DNA of 64,000 nucleotides from Marinimicrobium koreense (GCF_003762925.1 NZ_RJUK01000001.1:2728001-2792000), one strand, 5' to 3'. Positions 1 through 9,402 are shown, counted from the first letter of the stretch. Program-made: numbers and translations. Notes: generated by a model from the sequence alone, not told the origin.

Positions 1-799
1 AACTGGACCAGCCACCGGTGCCCTCGAAGTCAACGCTGGAATGCGCCACCTGGCCATTCACGCTGACCGTCATCGGACGGTTGGCGGTAGTGCCGTTGGC
101 GTACCGGAACGTCAGGGTCGCGTTGCCGGAATCCGCCTGATTGACCACCCATTCAATGTAGCTGTTACTGTCGTTGAGAAGGTCAACGAAGCCGCTGCCA
201 CTGTAGCCGGAGTGATTGGTGGCCACCACGCCGTCAAAATCGACCGCGTTTTCCGACTCGTAGCGAACGGTTTCGCCGCCAGAATCCGAGGAGTTGGACG
301 ACGAACTGCTGGAGCTGCTGGATGAGCTACCGCCGCCGTCGGAATCGTTGTAGATCTCGAATTCGGCAATCTGCGGTGCACTGTTGGCGCTTTCAATAAC
401 CAGGTTGACCTTGTACATCTGTCGGTCACCAAATCCGCTGATCACCCGCTCGCTGCCCAAAGTAGAGCCTGACGCTAGCACTTCGTTGGTATCGTGATCT
501 TCAAGACGCCACCCGGTGGTGGCGCCATTGAGTTCACGGATGATCACAGTATTGAACGTGGCATCAAAATTTTTCACGCCGATCCGCTCACCACTGGTGC
601 CACTGGGCTGCCAGTAACTGTTCAGATCGCCGTCATTGACGTTGCCATAGCTGCTGCCACCGCCTTTACTCGAACCGTCAGCACCGCCGCTGAGGGCAAG
701 ATTGCTGCCGAGATCGGCGTGGGCGATGGTGGCCAGGGAGCTACACAGAGCCACGGCGAGGCACCGGCGTAAGAACCGGTTGGGGTTGATAGTTTCCAT
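1..799 (-). CDS. Secreted carbohydrate-binding protein, N-terminal part (discoidin-like domain, Ser linker, CBM35/CBM6-like domain)
   Basis: The frame is open from the ATG at 797-799 through the window edge, so about 266 N-terminal residues are seen and the C-terminus is missing. Residues 1-28 form a signal peptide ending in AHA. Residues about 30-150 resemble an F5/8 type C (discoidin) fold and end in AEFEIYND. Residues 155-173 are a Gly/Ser linker with a run of ten serines, a hallmark of secreted carbohydrases in Cellvibrionaceae. From about residue 177 (RYESENAV ... GYSGSGFVDL ... RYANGT) the protein looks like a CBM35 or CBM6 module. A catalytic domain such as a polysaccharide lyase or glycosidase probably follows outside the window; this is inference. 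The gene is the last of its strand here and has a 257-base leader without another gene. Confidence 0.8.
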   Translation of the reverse strand, partial: METINPNRFLRRCLAVALCSSLATIAHADLGSNLALSGGADGSSKGGGSSYGNVNDGDLNSYWQPSGTSGERIGVKNFDATFNTVIIRELNGATTGWRLEDHDTNEVLASGSTLGSERVISGFGDRQMYKVNLVIESANSAPQIAEFEIYNDSDGGGSSSSSSSSSSSNSSDSGGETVRYESENAVDFDGVVATNHSGYSGSGFVDLLNDSNSYIEWVVNQADSGNATLTFRYANGTTANRPMTVSVNGQVAHSSVDFEGTGGWSS

Positions 800-917
800 G
801 ATGCTTGAACCTTTTGATTAACGTTATGGTTGTCGGTTTAGGCTGTACGCATCCTTTCAGCACCGCTCCTCTCTCACGGGGCGATTCAAGCACATCGGGA
901 AATTTCAAAAACGAGAC

Positions 918-960
918 GTCGTTCGCAGTTCGGGCCAGTCAAGTCCTGGCCCGAAACGAC
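918..960. other. Strong hairpin in the leader of the CBM gene
   Basis: Arms TTCGGGCCAG (929-938) and CTGGCCCGAA (946-955) pair perfectly around a 7-base loop. Outer GTCGT/ACGAC segments at 918-922 and 956-960 can extend it. On the minus strand it lies between the diguanylate cyclase stop and the CBM start, followed some bases later by a T-rich stretch. It may be a terminator of the upstream gene or a 5' leader structure; the sequence does not decide. Confidence 0.5.
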
Positions 961-1032
961 TTTCGTCAGAATCTTTTTTGGTTAGACAGATTTGAAATGC
1001 TGAAGATTTTTTATATTAAAAATGTTTAGATC

Positions 1033-1058
1033 GATCAACAACCAACGCTGGGTTGATC
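1033..1058 (-). terminator. Weak terminator-like hairpin at the end of the diguanylate cyclase gene
   Basis: GATCAAC (1033-1039) and GTTGATC (1052-1058) form a stem that overlaps the stop codon of the minus-strand GGDEF gene. On that strand an AT-rich stretch with TTTTT follows about 15 bases later. Weak evidence. Confidence 0.3.
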
Positions 1059-2094
1059 AAGCAAAAGCCCGGAAGGTCATCCCGTTTCGACCCGCGGCTT
1101 TGGTTTCATAGAGCGCCTGATCGGCGGCATTGACCAATTTGGTGGCCAACACGCCGGGGCCGGCATTGGCGGCGGTCACCCCGATACTCAGAGTCAGGGG
1201 TATCTCCACGCCCTCTGCCGTCACCGGTCGACCACTGACCCGCTCGACCAACCGCCGCGCCAGAAACTGTCCCATTTCTGCCGGGCACTGAGCGGCAAAC
1301 ACCAGGAACTCATCGCCTCCGTAGCGCGCCACCACATCCTGCGGCCGAACAGCACCCCGGAGCCGCTGCGCCACTTCTCGCAAGACTTCGTCACCGGCGA
1401 CGTGTCCATAACGATCATTGACCTGTTTGTAATAATCCACGTCGACCAGCATCACACAAACATCTGAGCCCGACCGCTGCGCCACCGCCAACTCCCGTTG
1501 CATCAATACGTCCATCCCCTGGCGATTCCAGGCCTTGGTCAGTGGGTCGATCAGGGCGTTCCGCCGGGCTTCATCCAGCTCGTCAAGTAACTGGGTCTGT
1601 TCCGCACTGAGCGCCTCCACCCTTAGCTCGTTCTCCACCCACGCCGCCAGACTGCGCAAGGTATCTTTCTGCTCCTCCGTTAAGGTCCCCGGCGCATAAT
1701 CCACCAGGCACAGAGTGCCGACCAGTTGGCCCTGATATTGAATGGGCTGGCCCGCGTAAAAACGGACATGGGGGTCGTCGGTAACCGCCGGGTGGTCATG
1801 GAAGTCCGGGTGCACTCGCGCGTCTTCGACCAGCAGCAGTTCATCATGGTTGATGGCGTGGGCGCAGAAAGCGACATCTCTCGGAGTTTCCGGCACCCCG
1901 AGTCCCTGCGCGGACTTGAACCACTGTTTGTCCCGGGAGATCAGGGTGACCAGCGAAATCGGTACGTCAAACAGTCTGCACGCCAGTCGGGTGATCCGGT
2001 CAAAGCGTTCCTCGGCGGGGGAGTGCACCATCGCCAGGGCGTCAACGGCGGCTGTGCGTTCAACCTCATTGGCGGGGATGGCGGGTGTTCTCAT
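1057..2094 (-). CDS. GAF domain diguanylate cyclase (GGDEF)
   Basis: A 345-residue soluble protein predicted to make cyclic di-GMP from GTP. Residues about 25-160 are a GAF sensor domain of the type with the RDKQWFKS and CAHAI segments; residues 180-345 are a GGDEF domain. The active motif GGDEF is at 259-263 and an RxxD inhibitory site (RPQD) at 250-253, so both catalysis and product inhibition should be intact. There are no membrane segments. The frame stays open upstream to 2178, but the ATG at 2092-2094 is preferred: it is where GAF homology begins, and the upstream part runs through the hairpin repeat at 2129-2156. What the GAF domain senses cannot be told. Confidence 0.88.
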   Translation of the reverse strand: MRTPAIPANEVERTAAVDALAMVHSPAEERFDRITRLACRLFDVPISLVTLISRDKQWFKSAQGLGVPETPRDVAFCAHAINHDELLLVEDARVHPDFHDHPAVTDDPHVRFYAGQPIQYQGQLVGTLCLVDYAPGTLTEEQKDTLRSLAAWVENELRVEALSAEQTQLLDELDEARRNALIDPLTKAWNRQGMDVLMQRELAVAQRSGSDVCVMLVDVDYYKQVNDRYGHVAGDEVLREVAQRLRGAVRPQDVVARYGGDEFLVFAAQCPAEMGQFLARRLVERVSGRPVTAEGVEIPLTLSIGVTAANAGPGVLATKLVNAADQALYETKAAGRNGMTFRAFA

Positions 2095-2128
2095 GGTATA
2101 GAAGGCCTTTGGGTTTTGTCCGGCTTTT

Positions 2129-2156
2129 GTCGGGTTACGTTTTTGGCTAACCCGAC
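2129..2156. repeat. Dispersed palindrome, GTCGGGTTACG type, copy 1
   Basis: GTCGGGTTACG and its near complement GGCTAACCCGAC form a hairpin around a short T-rich loop. A second copy of the same sequence lies at 52004-52031, between convergent genes. This supports an intergenic repeat family. This copy sits upstream of the GGDEF start and would become part of the protein only if a far upstream start were used. Confidence 0.7.
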
Positions 2157-2229
2157 CTACAGTCGGTATCGGTGGCACGGCTCGACACTCGAGAGTCGCA
2201 AACCGTTAGTACACAGTTAGCTTAACGGT

Positions 2230-3537
2230 TCAGGGACTATTGTGCGAATCGTCACGGGCGGCGAGGCGGTTTTTGGCCTCGATCCATTGGCTCATGTACT
2301 GGGTGCTGCGGTGTTGATGGTGACGCAACATCGTGCCGACAATATTGCGACGTCGATGGTCGACCAGAGTGGTTTGCAGGGTACGCAGGCGATCGAGCAG
2401 AGCACCCTCAAACCGCTGGGGAGAAAATCGCTGGGCCAGAGTTGTCCGGCTTTGGATCTGGGCCGATTGCCATCGAGTTTTGTCCTGATACAGAGAGACT
2501 GCTGCCTCGAGAAGAGCGTCGGCATCATCAGCCACCACGCCCGGCCAATGGTTCTGGTCAGCCATGGCTTCAGCACCCACCGAGGTGGTCACACTGGGCG
2601 TGCCACAGACCATGGCGTCCAGCAGCTTGCCCTTGATACCGGCCCCAAAGCGCAGCGGCGCCAGGCAGACGCGTGCCCGTCCCATCACCTCGCGGGCATC
2701 TTCCGCCCAACCGAGCACCCGGAAGCCCTGCCGGGGGTTGTTCAGCGCGGTGGCTTTGGGTGGCGGATAGGCGCCGTACAGATGCAATTCAGTTTCGGGA
2801 AGAGCCGCGCGGATGCGCGGCCACAGGTCGTGTTTCAGCCACAACACCGCATCCCAGTTGGGGGCGTGGCGAAAGTTGCCGATACTGACAAAGTGCTCGC
2901 GCGACTCAAAGGGCAGGGGGTTCCGCTCGGATGAGGCCCAGAGGGGCAGGTACATCAGCAAGGACGGCGGCACCTCGAAGGTATCCGTCAGCAGCTGCAT
3001 TTCAAACTCGGAAATCATCAGGCTCAGGTCGCAGCGATAAATCGCGGCCAGCTCGCGCTGCAGCAGGTCGCTGTCGGCCATTTCCTGAAACAGTTCGTCG
3101 GGGGCGGCGGTTTCCGGGCCGACCGACTGGCGCTCGGCTTCGGAGCCAGCAAGGGACTGACGACGTTTCAGCCGTGCCCAGCGGGCGGCGCGCAGGCTGT
3201 GCAGGTCTTCGGTATCCAGCAGCCTCACGGCGCTTGGGCAGGTTCGCTCAACCCGCCAGCCAAACTGCTCCTCGGTCATAAAGCGATCAAAGAGCACAGC
3301 ATCCGGCGCTTGCTCGGCGAGCCAGCGGTCGAAGCTGTCCGCGTTCAGTTCAACGGCCGCTTCCGCGATACCTCGCGCCGGAAGATCGAGCCGGTGCTGG
3401 GAGGGCAGGGCGGCGCTGGCAAAGGTGATCCGCCAGTCGGACCGCTGAAACTCTTCCAGTAGTTGCACCATACGGGTGCCCGCCGCTGAAGATTTCGGTT
3501 CGGGCCAGACACTGCCGAGGACAATCAGGTGTGGCAT
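2230..3537 (-). CDS. Glycosyltransferase, GT4/GT1-like (GT-B fold)
   Basis: A 435-residue cytosolic protein. The N-terminal half (MPHLIVLGSVWPEPKSSAAG) resembles the acceptor-side Rossmann fold of GT-B glycosyltransferases. The C-terminal half carries donor-side features: a FVSIGNFRHAPNWDAVLWL segment, a GWAEDAREVMGRARVCLAPLRFGAGIKGKLLDAM segment (quoted here in parts; residues about 290-330), and a CGTPSVTT stretch, all typical of sugar transferases acting on surface polysaccharide or lipid-linked acceptors. Donor and acceptor cannot be named. It ends 51 bases after the hairpin-repeat region and starts 8 bases beyond the stop of the LpxR-like gene, which is transcribed the same way, so co-transcription is likely and suggests cell-envelope modification. 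Confidence 0.75.
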   Translation of the reverse strand: MPHLIVLGSVWPEPKSSAAGTRMVQLLEEFQRSDWRITFASAALPSQHRLDLPARGIAEAAVELNADSFDRWLAEQAPDAVLFDRFMTEEQFGWRVERTCPSAVRLLDTEDLHSLRAARWARLKRRQSLAGSEAERQSVGPETAAPDELFQEMADSDLLQRELAAIYRCDLSLMISEFEMQLLTDTFEVPPSLLMYLPLWASSERNPLPFESREHFVSIGNFRHAPNWDAVLWLKHDLWPRIRAALPETELHLYGAYPPPKATALNNPRQGFRVLGWAEDAREVMGRARVCLAPLRFGAGIKGKLLDAMVCGTPSVTTSVGAEAMADQNHWPGVVADDADALLEAAVSLYQDKTRWQSAQIQSRTTLAQRFSPQRFEGALLDRLRTLQTTLVDHRRRNIVGTMLRHHQHRSTQYMSQWIEAKNRLAARDDSHNSP

Positions 3538-3545
3538 AGCATGAC

Positions 3546-4529
3546 TTACAGTTTCCAGCCCAGCTTCAAGGCGCCAAAACGCTGTCGGGCGGTGGCGTTC
3601 TTGTCCAGGTTGCTGTTGTTCACAAAGCTGAAGGTGAGGCTGAAACGCTCCCAGGCGTAGGAGGCGCCGATGTAACCCGCGTATTGATCGTGGCGCAGAT
3701 CACCGCTCTGGCCGGAGCGCAGGCCGCCACCGCTGACAAAGATCTGGTTGTACACATACTCCGCACCGCCTCCGATATAGACACTCCAACCGCCATCAAT
3801 GGCCATGGGGGTACTGACCCGTCCGACAATCTGGGCCGCGGTACCAAAGCTACGCTCCAGTCGGGTGCCGTAGCGAAGAATGACCGCCGCACCGGCGGCG
3901 CTCTCCAGGTTGCCCAGGGTGCCGCTGCCCACCAGGAGCAGATCGGCATGGGGCTCTTCGCTCGGCGCCGGACCAAACCGCCAGACCCGGGTGCGCTCAA
4001 TCTGGCCGACCGGCTCGTCTTTGACCTGGTAGTCCCAGCCCTGAGGCTCGGTTGCTCCGACCATTTTGTGCACGGCCCGCTGTACTTCATCGGCGCCGGA
4101 GGAGGGGCCAACAATGCCCACGGTGACGCCGAGCGTATCGGCCACATCGTCTCCGATAACGGTGTAGGCCGCCCGCAGCTGCAGAAGACCGGCGTAGGGC
4201 GCATCGTTCGGGTCTGGCACCGGCTTTTCAATATCTTTCGGGGTCAACATGGCCTGGCCGATGGTGAACTCGGTCACCTGCAGTTCGCCATAGGGGTCGG
4301 GCAGCAACCATCCGTCAAAGGGCATCACCAGAAACGGCACATCGTACCGCTCCGGAACGGTGTCGGCGAGGTCAAACCAGGACACGTAGAGACCGTTGGT
4401 GTAGCCACCCCCATCGGTACCGGCAAAGAGGTCGTTGTGCCAGACACCGGTAATCCAGTCCACATCCGCGTAAGCAGGAAAAGTCAGTAAGGCTGAAACG
4501 GCACCGGCCATCAGCTTGGGTAAATGCAT
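3546..4529 (-). CDS. Lipid A deacylase LpxR family outer-membrane protein (DUF2219)
   Basis: A 327-residue protein with a 21-residue signal peptide ending AYA. It matches the LpxR family: N-terminal WHNDLFAGTDGGGYTNG, the PYAG motif in DPNDAPYAGLLQL, a GIVGPSSGADEVQRAVHKM segment with the likely catalytic histidine, and a C-terminus ending in an aromatic-rich strand with a terminal Leu as in outer-membrane barrels. In known members the protein removes the 3'-acyloxyacyl group of lipid A in a calcium-dependent way; activity here is inferred. Length fits the family (about 320). It lies just upstream of, and in line with, the glycosyltransferase gene. Confidence 0.78.
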   Translation of the reverse strand: MHLPKLMAGAVSALLTFPAYADVDWITGVWHNDLFAGTDGGGYTNGLYVSWFDLADTVPERYDVPFLVMPFDGWLLPDPYGELQVTEFTIGQAMLTPKDIEKPVPDPNDAPYAGLLQLRAAYTVIGDDVADTLGVTVGIVGPSSGADEVQRAVHKMVGATEPQGWDYQVKDEPVGQIERTRVWRFGPAPSEEPHADLLLVGSGTLGNLESAAGAAVILRYGTRLERSFGTAAQIVGRVSTPMAIDGGWSVYIGGGAEYVYNQIFVSGGGLRSGQSGDLRHDQYAGYIGASYAWERFSLTFSFVNNSNLDKNATARQRFGALKLGWKL

Positions 4530-4692
4530 GCTTGCACTCCATCGAAGCCGATCCGAAAGCCGTCGGCGAGTTCAAAGGTGACACTGGGGTACGCGGGGTA
4601 AAGCTGGCTGGATGCCCAGCCCACCCGACGACGCTCTGGAGGCTAGCATAAGCCGGCGTCACCACACCGTAAAAAAGTGTTGGAATGTGACT

Positions 4693-5007
4693 TCAGTGCA
4701 GGGGTTCATCCGGACGTTCGTTGGCGATGTACACCTTGTAATGCTCCCGATAGTCCTCCAGGTCCGCCTCCAACTGCTCGCGGAACTGGCCGCTCAAAAA
4801 CGACAGAGCGGACGGAATTTCATCGGTGTACTCCTTGCGATCCAGGGATGAGGTCGCAACCACAAAGGCGCTGAAACGGGAACAGGCCTGAAGCAGGGCA
4901 GCGGATACCAGCGCCGGGTCACCGGCCTGGTCCACCGCCTGATTGGCGTTTTCGATAAATTCGTCCACCAGGTTCCAGAAGGTGTCTTCGTCATGGGGTT
5001 GGTTCAT
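4693..5007 (-). CDS. DUF3144 family small cytosolic protein
   Basis: A 104-residue protein with the family pattern FWNLVDEFIENAN near the start, then VSAALLQACSRFSAFVVA, then a C-terminal amphipathic helix with FREQLEADLEDYREHY. Function of the family is not known to me. The start overlaps the end of the RND pump gene by 17 bases on the same strand, so it is the last gene of the GntR-ABC-RND operon. A 163-base gap follows before the LpxR-like gene. It has no signal peptide or membrane segment and many acidic residues. Confidence 0.75.
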   Translation of the reverse strand: MNQPHDEDTFWNLVDEFIENANQAVDQAGDPALVSAALLQACSRFSAFVVATSSLDRKEYTDEIPSALSFLSGQFREQLEADLEDYREHYKVYIANERPDEPLH

Positions 5008-8000
5008 TCAAGGCTCCATCGTCATCAATGTCTGGACCCTGACGACGCCCGCGCCAGGTCGCCCAGCGCTGCCCGACCCGGTCAGCGGCCAGGTACAGGG
5101 TCGGCACCAGTATCAGGGTCACCGTGGTGGCAAAGAGTACCCCAAAGGCCAGGGAAATGACCATCGGAATCAGGAACCGCGCCTGCACGCTCTGCTCCGC
5201 CATGATCGGCATCAGGCCAATAAAGGTGGTGACCGAGGTGAGCACAATGGCCCGGAAACGGTCCCGCCCGGCCTGAAGCACCGCCTCCAGCACCACCAGG
5301 CCTTGATGGCGCAGGCTGTTGATCCGATCCAGCAGGACCAGATTGTCATTCACCACCACCCCGGCACAGGCGATAAAGCCGAGCATGGACAGCATGCTGA
5401 TTTCCCGGCCCATCACCAGGTGGCCGATGACCGCGCCCATAAAGCCGAAAGGAATGGCGGTCAGGATGATCACGGGCTGCCAATAGGAGCGGAAGTTGAC
5501 CGCCATGATGCCGTAGATCAGCAGCACCGCCAGGACAAAGTTCTTGCTCATCGAACTCATGAAGTCCGCCTGGTCCTGCATATTGCCATCGGGGGACAGG
5601 GTCAGCCCCGGGAACCGCTGCTGCCACTCGGGCAGGTGTTCGCGCAACAGTTCCGCCACGATGGCATTGGCGTCCTCGCCCTCCTCGACGCTGGCGCTGA
5701 TACCGATGGTGCGCTTGCGATCCCGGCGCTCAATGGTGGAGTAGCCGGGCACGAAGTCGATGCGGGCCACGTCGAGCAGGGGAATCTGGGTGCCATCGGC
5801 CAGGCGGATACGCATCCGATCCAGTTGGGAAATATGCGCCCGCTCCTCGCGCGGATAGCGCACCAGAACCCGCACGTCCTCAATGCCGCGGGGAATGCGT
5901 TGTACCTCGGCGCCGTAAAACGCCTGACGCACCTGCTCGGCCACCTGACCGAGGGTCACCCCCAGAGACTCCGCCGCCGGGCGCAGCTCGATATTGATTT
6001 CCTGACGGGCCTTCTCGATGGTGTTCTCGACGTCATACACCCCCGGAAACTGGGCCAGCACCCGACTGACCGCTTCGGCGGCCTCGCGCTGGGCATCCAG
6101 ATCGTTATCGGCAATGCTCAGGTTCAGGTTGATATCGTCCCCGGCGGCGTTGATGGTGAAGTCCAGCCGGAATTCCTTGGCCTCTGGAATATCGCCGATC
6201 AGTTCCCGCCAGCGGCGGCTCACTTCCGGGCTCCCGATGTCCCGCTCCTCGGCACCGACCAGGCCCACCGACACATAGACGTTTTCACCCCAGGCCCAGG
6301 TCTGGATGCCTTCAATGAGGTCTTCTTCACTCCCGCCGGTCAGCTCCTCATCCTGATCCAGCCCCAGGGCCGCCGATTCGACCTGACGCATGATGCGGGT
6401 GGTTTCATGGAATGGGGTGCCCTCGGGCAGGGTGACCCGTGCTTCCAGGTAGTCCGAGGGCACCATGGGCATAAAGCTCACGATCAGCCAGCCGCCGATA
6501 AACACCCCCAGGGACAGCAGAAACGCCACCGCAAACCCCGCCAAGGTGGCCAGTTTGTGTTCCAGCATCCGGGTGAGGTAACGCAGATACACCCGGTCGG
6601 CGAACCAGTCCAGACTGTCCGCCACTTTCTGGCGGGCGTGAGTCAGTTTGCGCAACAGTGGGTTCTTACTCTCCCGTTCCGGTTTCAGGTGGGAGAGGTG
6701 GGAAGGCAGTATCAGCAGACTCTCAATCAGGGAGAACAGCAGGCACAGAATCACCACCACCGGGATGGCAAAGGTGACGGTGCCCATGGCGCCGGGGACA
6801 GCCATCATGGGGGCAAAAAAGATCATGGTGCTGATTACCGCCAGAAATACCGGCGTCGCGACCATTTTGGCACCGCTGGCCGCGCTGGACGTGCCTTTGA
6901 GACCATGCTGATGGCGGGTGTAAATACTCTCACCCACAATAATGGCATCGTCCACTACAATCCCCAGAACCAGCAAGAACGCAAACAGGGAGATCATATT
7001 CACGCTCACCCCGGCATAGGGCAGCAACCAGACCGCACCGGCAAAGGCGGTGGCGATGCCCACGCAGACCCAGGCCGCCAACACCGGGCGCAGGAACAGC
7101 ATCAGCACCACAAACACCAGCAGAAGGCCGGTAATGGCGTTTTCCAGCAGCAGGTTCAACCGGCTCTCGTACAGGGTCGACATATCCCGCCAGACTTCCA
7201 GGGTCATCCCCGCCGGCAGAATGTCCCGGGTCCGCTCAATGTAGGCTTCCACCTCTCGGGCGGAGGCGACGATGTCCGGATTCTCGGTAATCGACAGGTC
7301 CAGAAAGACCGCCGGTCTGCCGTTGAACTGAGCGAATACGCTCCAGTCATCAAAGCCGTCCCGGATCTCGGCCACATCCCTCAACATCACCTGGGTGCCA
7401 TCGGCGGCGGTGATCACCGGGATTTTGCCGAAATCCTCGGCGGTGTAGGCCTGGTTGCGGGTCTGAATCTGGATATCGCCGCCGTGGGCGCGAATCACCC
7501 CGGCGGGCACATTCAGGGACGAGCCGGCAATGGCATTAGACACATCCGAAAAGCTCAGGCCATAGCGACGCAGGCTGGCTTCGGACACCTCGATACCCAT
7601 CTCATAGGGTCGGGTGCCGTTTAGCTCCACATGGCTGACCCCATCCAGCAGTGTCAACTCATTGCGCACCCGCCAGCCGGTTTCCTTCAGGGCCGCCTCA
7701 CTGACGTCCCCGGACAGCGCCAGGCTCATCAGAAAACTGCGCCCGACAATCTGCCGGGTCACCGGGCGCTCGACGTCACCCGGGAAGGTACTGATGGCAT
7801 CCACTTGGGTCTTGATGTCGTTCAGCACCCGCTGGGGGTCATAGCCTTCCACCACTTCGGCCCGCACCGAGCCCCAGCCCTGGTTGGAGGTGGAGGTGAT
7901 TTCCTCAATGCCGTCGATATCGGCGATGGCCTCCTCGATCCGGATGGCCACCTGTTCTTCCACTTCCGAAGGCCCGGCCCCGGGGTAGTTCATGGAGACT

Positions 8001-8140
8001 TCAATGAAGTTGAGCGATACCGTCGGGAAGACTTCTTTATCCAGTTTGCTGGTGCTCACTAATGCGCCGATGAAGATCAGCACCATCAGAAGGTTGGCGG
8101 CTACCCGGTTCTCGACAAACCACTGAATCAACCGGTTCAT
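4991..8140 (-). CDS. RND family efflux transporter permease
   Basis: A 1049-residue inner-membrane pump of usual RND length. It begins with the classical N-terminus MNRLIQWFVENRVAANLLM, has two large periplasmic loops, and the transmembrane-4 motif LVLGIVVDDAIIVGESIY with paired aspartates for proton relay. The second half repeats the fold (FGFMGAVIGHLVMGREISMLSMLGF). The pump probably exports hydrophobic compounds or lipids using proton motive force together with the adaptor encoded just upstream; it overlaps that gene by 4 bases. No outer-membrane channel gene is nearby, so one encoded elsewhere would be needed. It looks more like the broad HAE-type or uncharacterised RND groups than the metal exporters. 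Confidence 0.92.
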   Translation of the reverse strand: MNRLIQWFVENRVAANLLMVLIFIGALVSTSKLDKEVFPTVSLNFIEVSMNYPGAGPSEVEEQVAIRIEEAIADIDGIEEITSTSNQGWGSVRAEVVEGYDPQRVLNDIKTQVDAISTFPGDVERPVTRQIVGRSFLMSLALSGDVSEAALKETGWRVRNELTLLDGVSHVELNGTRPYEMGIEVSEASLRRYGLSFSDVSNAIAGSSLNVPAGVIRAHGGDIQIQTRNQAYTAEDFGKIPVITAADGTQVMLRDVAEIRDGFDDWSVFAQFNGRPAVFLDLSITENPDIVASAREVEAYIERTRDILPAGMTLEVWRDMSTLYESRLNLLLENAITGLLLVFVVLMLFLRPVLAAWVCVGIATAFAGAVWLLPYAGVSVNMISLFAFLLVLGIVVDDAIIVGESIYTRHQHGLKGTSSAASGAKMVATPVFLAVISTMIFFAPMMAVPGAMGTVTFAIPVVVILCLLFSLIESLLILPSHLSHLKPERESKNPLLRKLTHARQKVADSLDWFADRVYLRYLTRMLEHKLATLAGFAVAFLLSLGVFIGGWLIVSFMPMVPSDYLEARVTLPEGTPFHETTRIMRQVESAALGLDQDEELTGGSEEDLIEGIQTWAWGENVYVSVGLVGAEERDIGSPEVSRRWRELIGDIPEAKEFRLDFTINAAGDDINLNLSIADNDLDAQREAAEAVSRVLAQFPGVYDVENTIEKARQEINIELRPAAESLGVTLGQVAEQVRQAFYGAEVQRIPRGIEDVRVLVRYPREERAHISQLDRMRIRLADGTQIPLLDVARIDFVPGYSTIERRDRKRTIGISASVEEGEDANAIVAELLREHLPEWQQRFPGLTLSPDGNMQDQADFMSSMSKNFVLAVLLIYGIMAVNFRSYWQPVIILTAIPFGFMGAVIGHLVMGREISMLSMLGFIACAGVVVNDNLVLLDRINSLRHQGLVVLEAVLQAGRDRFRAIVLTSVTTFIGLMPIMAEQSVQARFLIPMVISLAFGVLFATTVTLILVPTLYLAADRVGQRWATWRGRRQGPDIDDDGALNEPTP

Positions 8141-9402
8141 ACGCCGCCCTCAGCCTCCGGCTCCGCCGGCTCGTCTTCGTCTTCAGCAGGCTCTGGGGTT
8201 GACTCCTCCTCACCGGCAATCCGGACCGACACACCCGGGCTGACATAGCCCTGACGGTCGGTGATCACCGGCTCGCCGTCGCGCAGATCCCCCTTGACCC
8301 AGATTCGCTCGCCCTCGATGGTGAGTACCCGCACCTGCTTTTCCACCACCTCGCCGTCCTCGCTGACGCTGTACAGCCGGTCGCGCTGAAACACGGCGGT
8401 GATCGGCAAAGAAACGATATCGGTCAGCGGCTTGCCTTCAATCTCGGCGGTCACAAAGGAACCCATCAGCAGCGGCGCGCCATGACGCTCGGTGTTGAAG
8501 GGCTCCGGCAGTTCCGCCACGGCGTACAGCATGCGCGACTGCGGGTCCAGGCTGGCCTCGGTGCGCACCAAGCGGGCCGACCACTGGTGGTCTTCGCCCA
8601 AGGCTCGCCCGTGCAGGGTCACCGATGGTTGGGCCGCTTGGGTCAGTTCATCACCAAAGGGCAGGTTGAGCAGCGCCGCCTGAGCATCGGTCAAGGGCAG
8701 GCGCACCTGGGCGAGGGTGTCTTCATAAACGTCCGCCACGGGCGTGCCCGGCCCGATAAACTGCCCCTGATCGGCCATGGTCTGTCGGATGCGACCATCG
8801 AAGGGCGCGCGTACCTCGGTGCGCTCCAGCTCCAACTGGGTCTGGTCCCGCGCCGCCCGGGCGGAGGCCACTGCCGCCTCGGCCGCGGCAATCTGGGGCT
8901 GGCGCAGAAACAGCGCATTGGCCTCGGCATTGCCCAGATCCCGCCACTCGCGCTCGGCCTGACGGGCCCGGCCGCGCTCTTCGGCCAGCAGACGCTCCGC
9001 CTCACGCAGTTGAGCTTCGGCCTGGGCGAGGGCATTGCGGTAGTCCCGAGGGTCCAGCCGCACCAGCCAATCCCCTTTCTGGAACCGACCGCCGGCCACA
9101 AATTGCGGTGCCGACTCGATGATCTGCCCACCCACCTGACTGACCAGTTGGATATCCCGACGCGGCGTGACGGTACCCTGGGCCTCGACGGTCAGCGCCC
9201 GGTCCTCCAACTTCACCCGCTCCACCTCCACCACTGGGCGGGGTGGCTCGGGCTCCGGGCGGGGCTCGGGCCGGGGCTTGAGATTGAGCAGCGCCACGAA
9301 GCCCAGCACGCCCACCACAATAATCAACAGCGACAAAGGCACGCGCCGCAACCAGCCAAATAACCTCAAAATCGTCTCCTTAATATGTTTCCCAGCCTGC
9401 AA
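8137..9402 (-). CDS. RND efflux periplasmic adaptor (membrane fusion protein)
   Basis: A 421-residue adaptor with one N-terminal membrane anchor at about residues 19-38 and then a proline-rich stretch (PRPEPRPEPEPPRPVVEVE). The order of beta-barrel (TVTPRRDIQLVSQVGGQI), lipoyl half, coiled-coil hairpin rich in Glu, Ala and Arg (about 130-200), second lipoyl half (APFDGRIRQ) and barrel is typical. The C-terminus is acidic and rich in Pro and Glu, an unusual tail. It starts 20 bases after the ABC permease stop and overlaps the RND pump start by 4 bases, so translation is probably coupled. Confidence 0.9.
   Translation of the reverse strand: MQAGKHIKETILRLFGWLRRVPLSLLIIVVGVLGFVALLNLKPRPEPRPEPEPPRPVVEVERVKLEDRALTVEAQGTVTPRRDIQLVSQVGGQIIESAPQFVAGGRFQKGDWLVRLDPRDYRNALAQAEAQLREAERLLAEERGRARQAEREWRDLGNAEANALFLRQPQIAAAEAAVASARAARDQTQLELERTEVRAPFDGRIRQTMADQGQFIGPGTPVADVYEDTLAQVRLPLTDAQAALLNLPFGDELTQAAQPSVTLHGRALGEDHQWSARLVRTEASLDPQSRMLYAVAELPEPFNTERHGAPLLMGSFVTAEIEGKPLTDIVSLPITAVFQRDRLYSVSEDGEVVEKQVRVLTIEGERIWVKGDLRDGEPVITDRQGYVSPGVSVRIAGEEESTPEPAEDEDEPAEPEAEGGV

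Noticed and set aside
805-1029. A 74-codon frame in the CBM gene leader
   Set aside because: No ribosome binding site or homology, and it runs through the hairpin.
4943-7624. A long plus-strand open frame opposite the RND pump
   Set aside because: It lies entirely antisense to the recognisable RND gene, is rich in His and Gln as expected for an antisense frame of high-GC DNA, and has no recognised domain.
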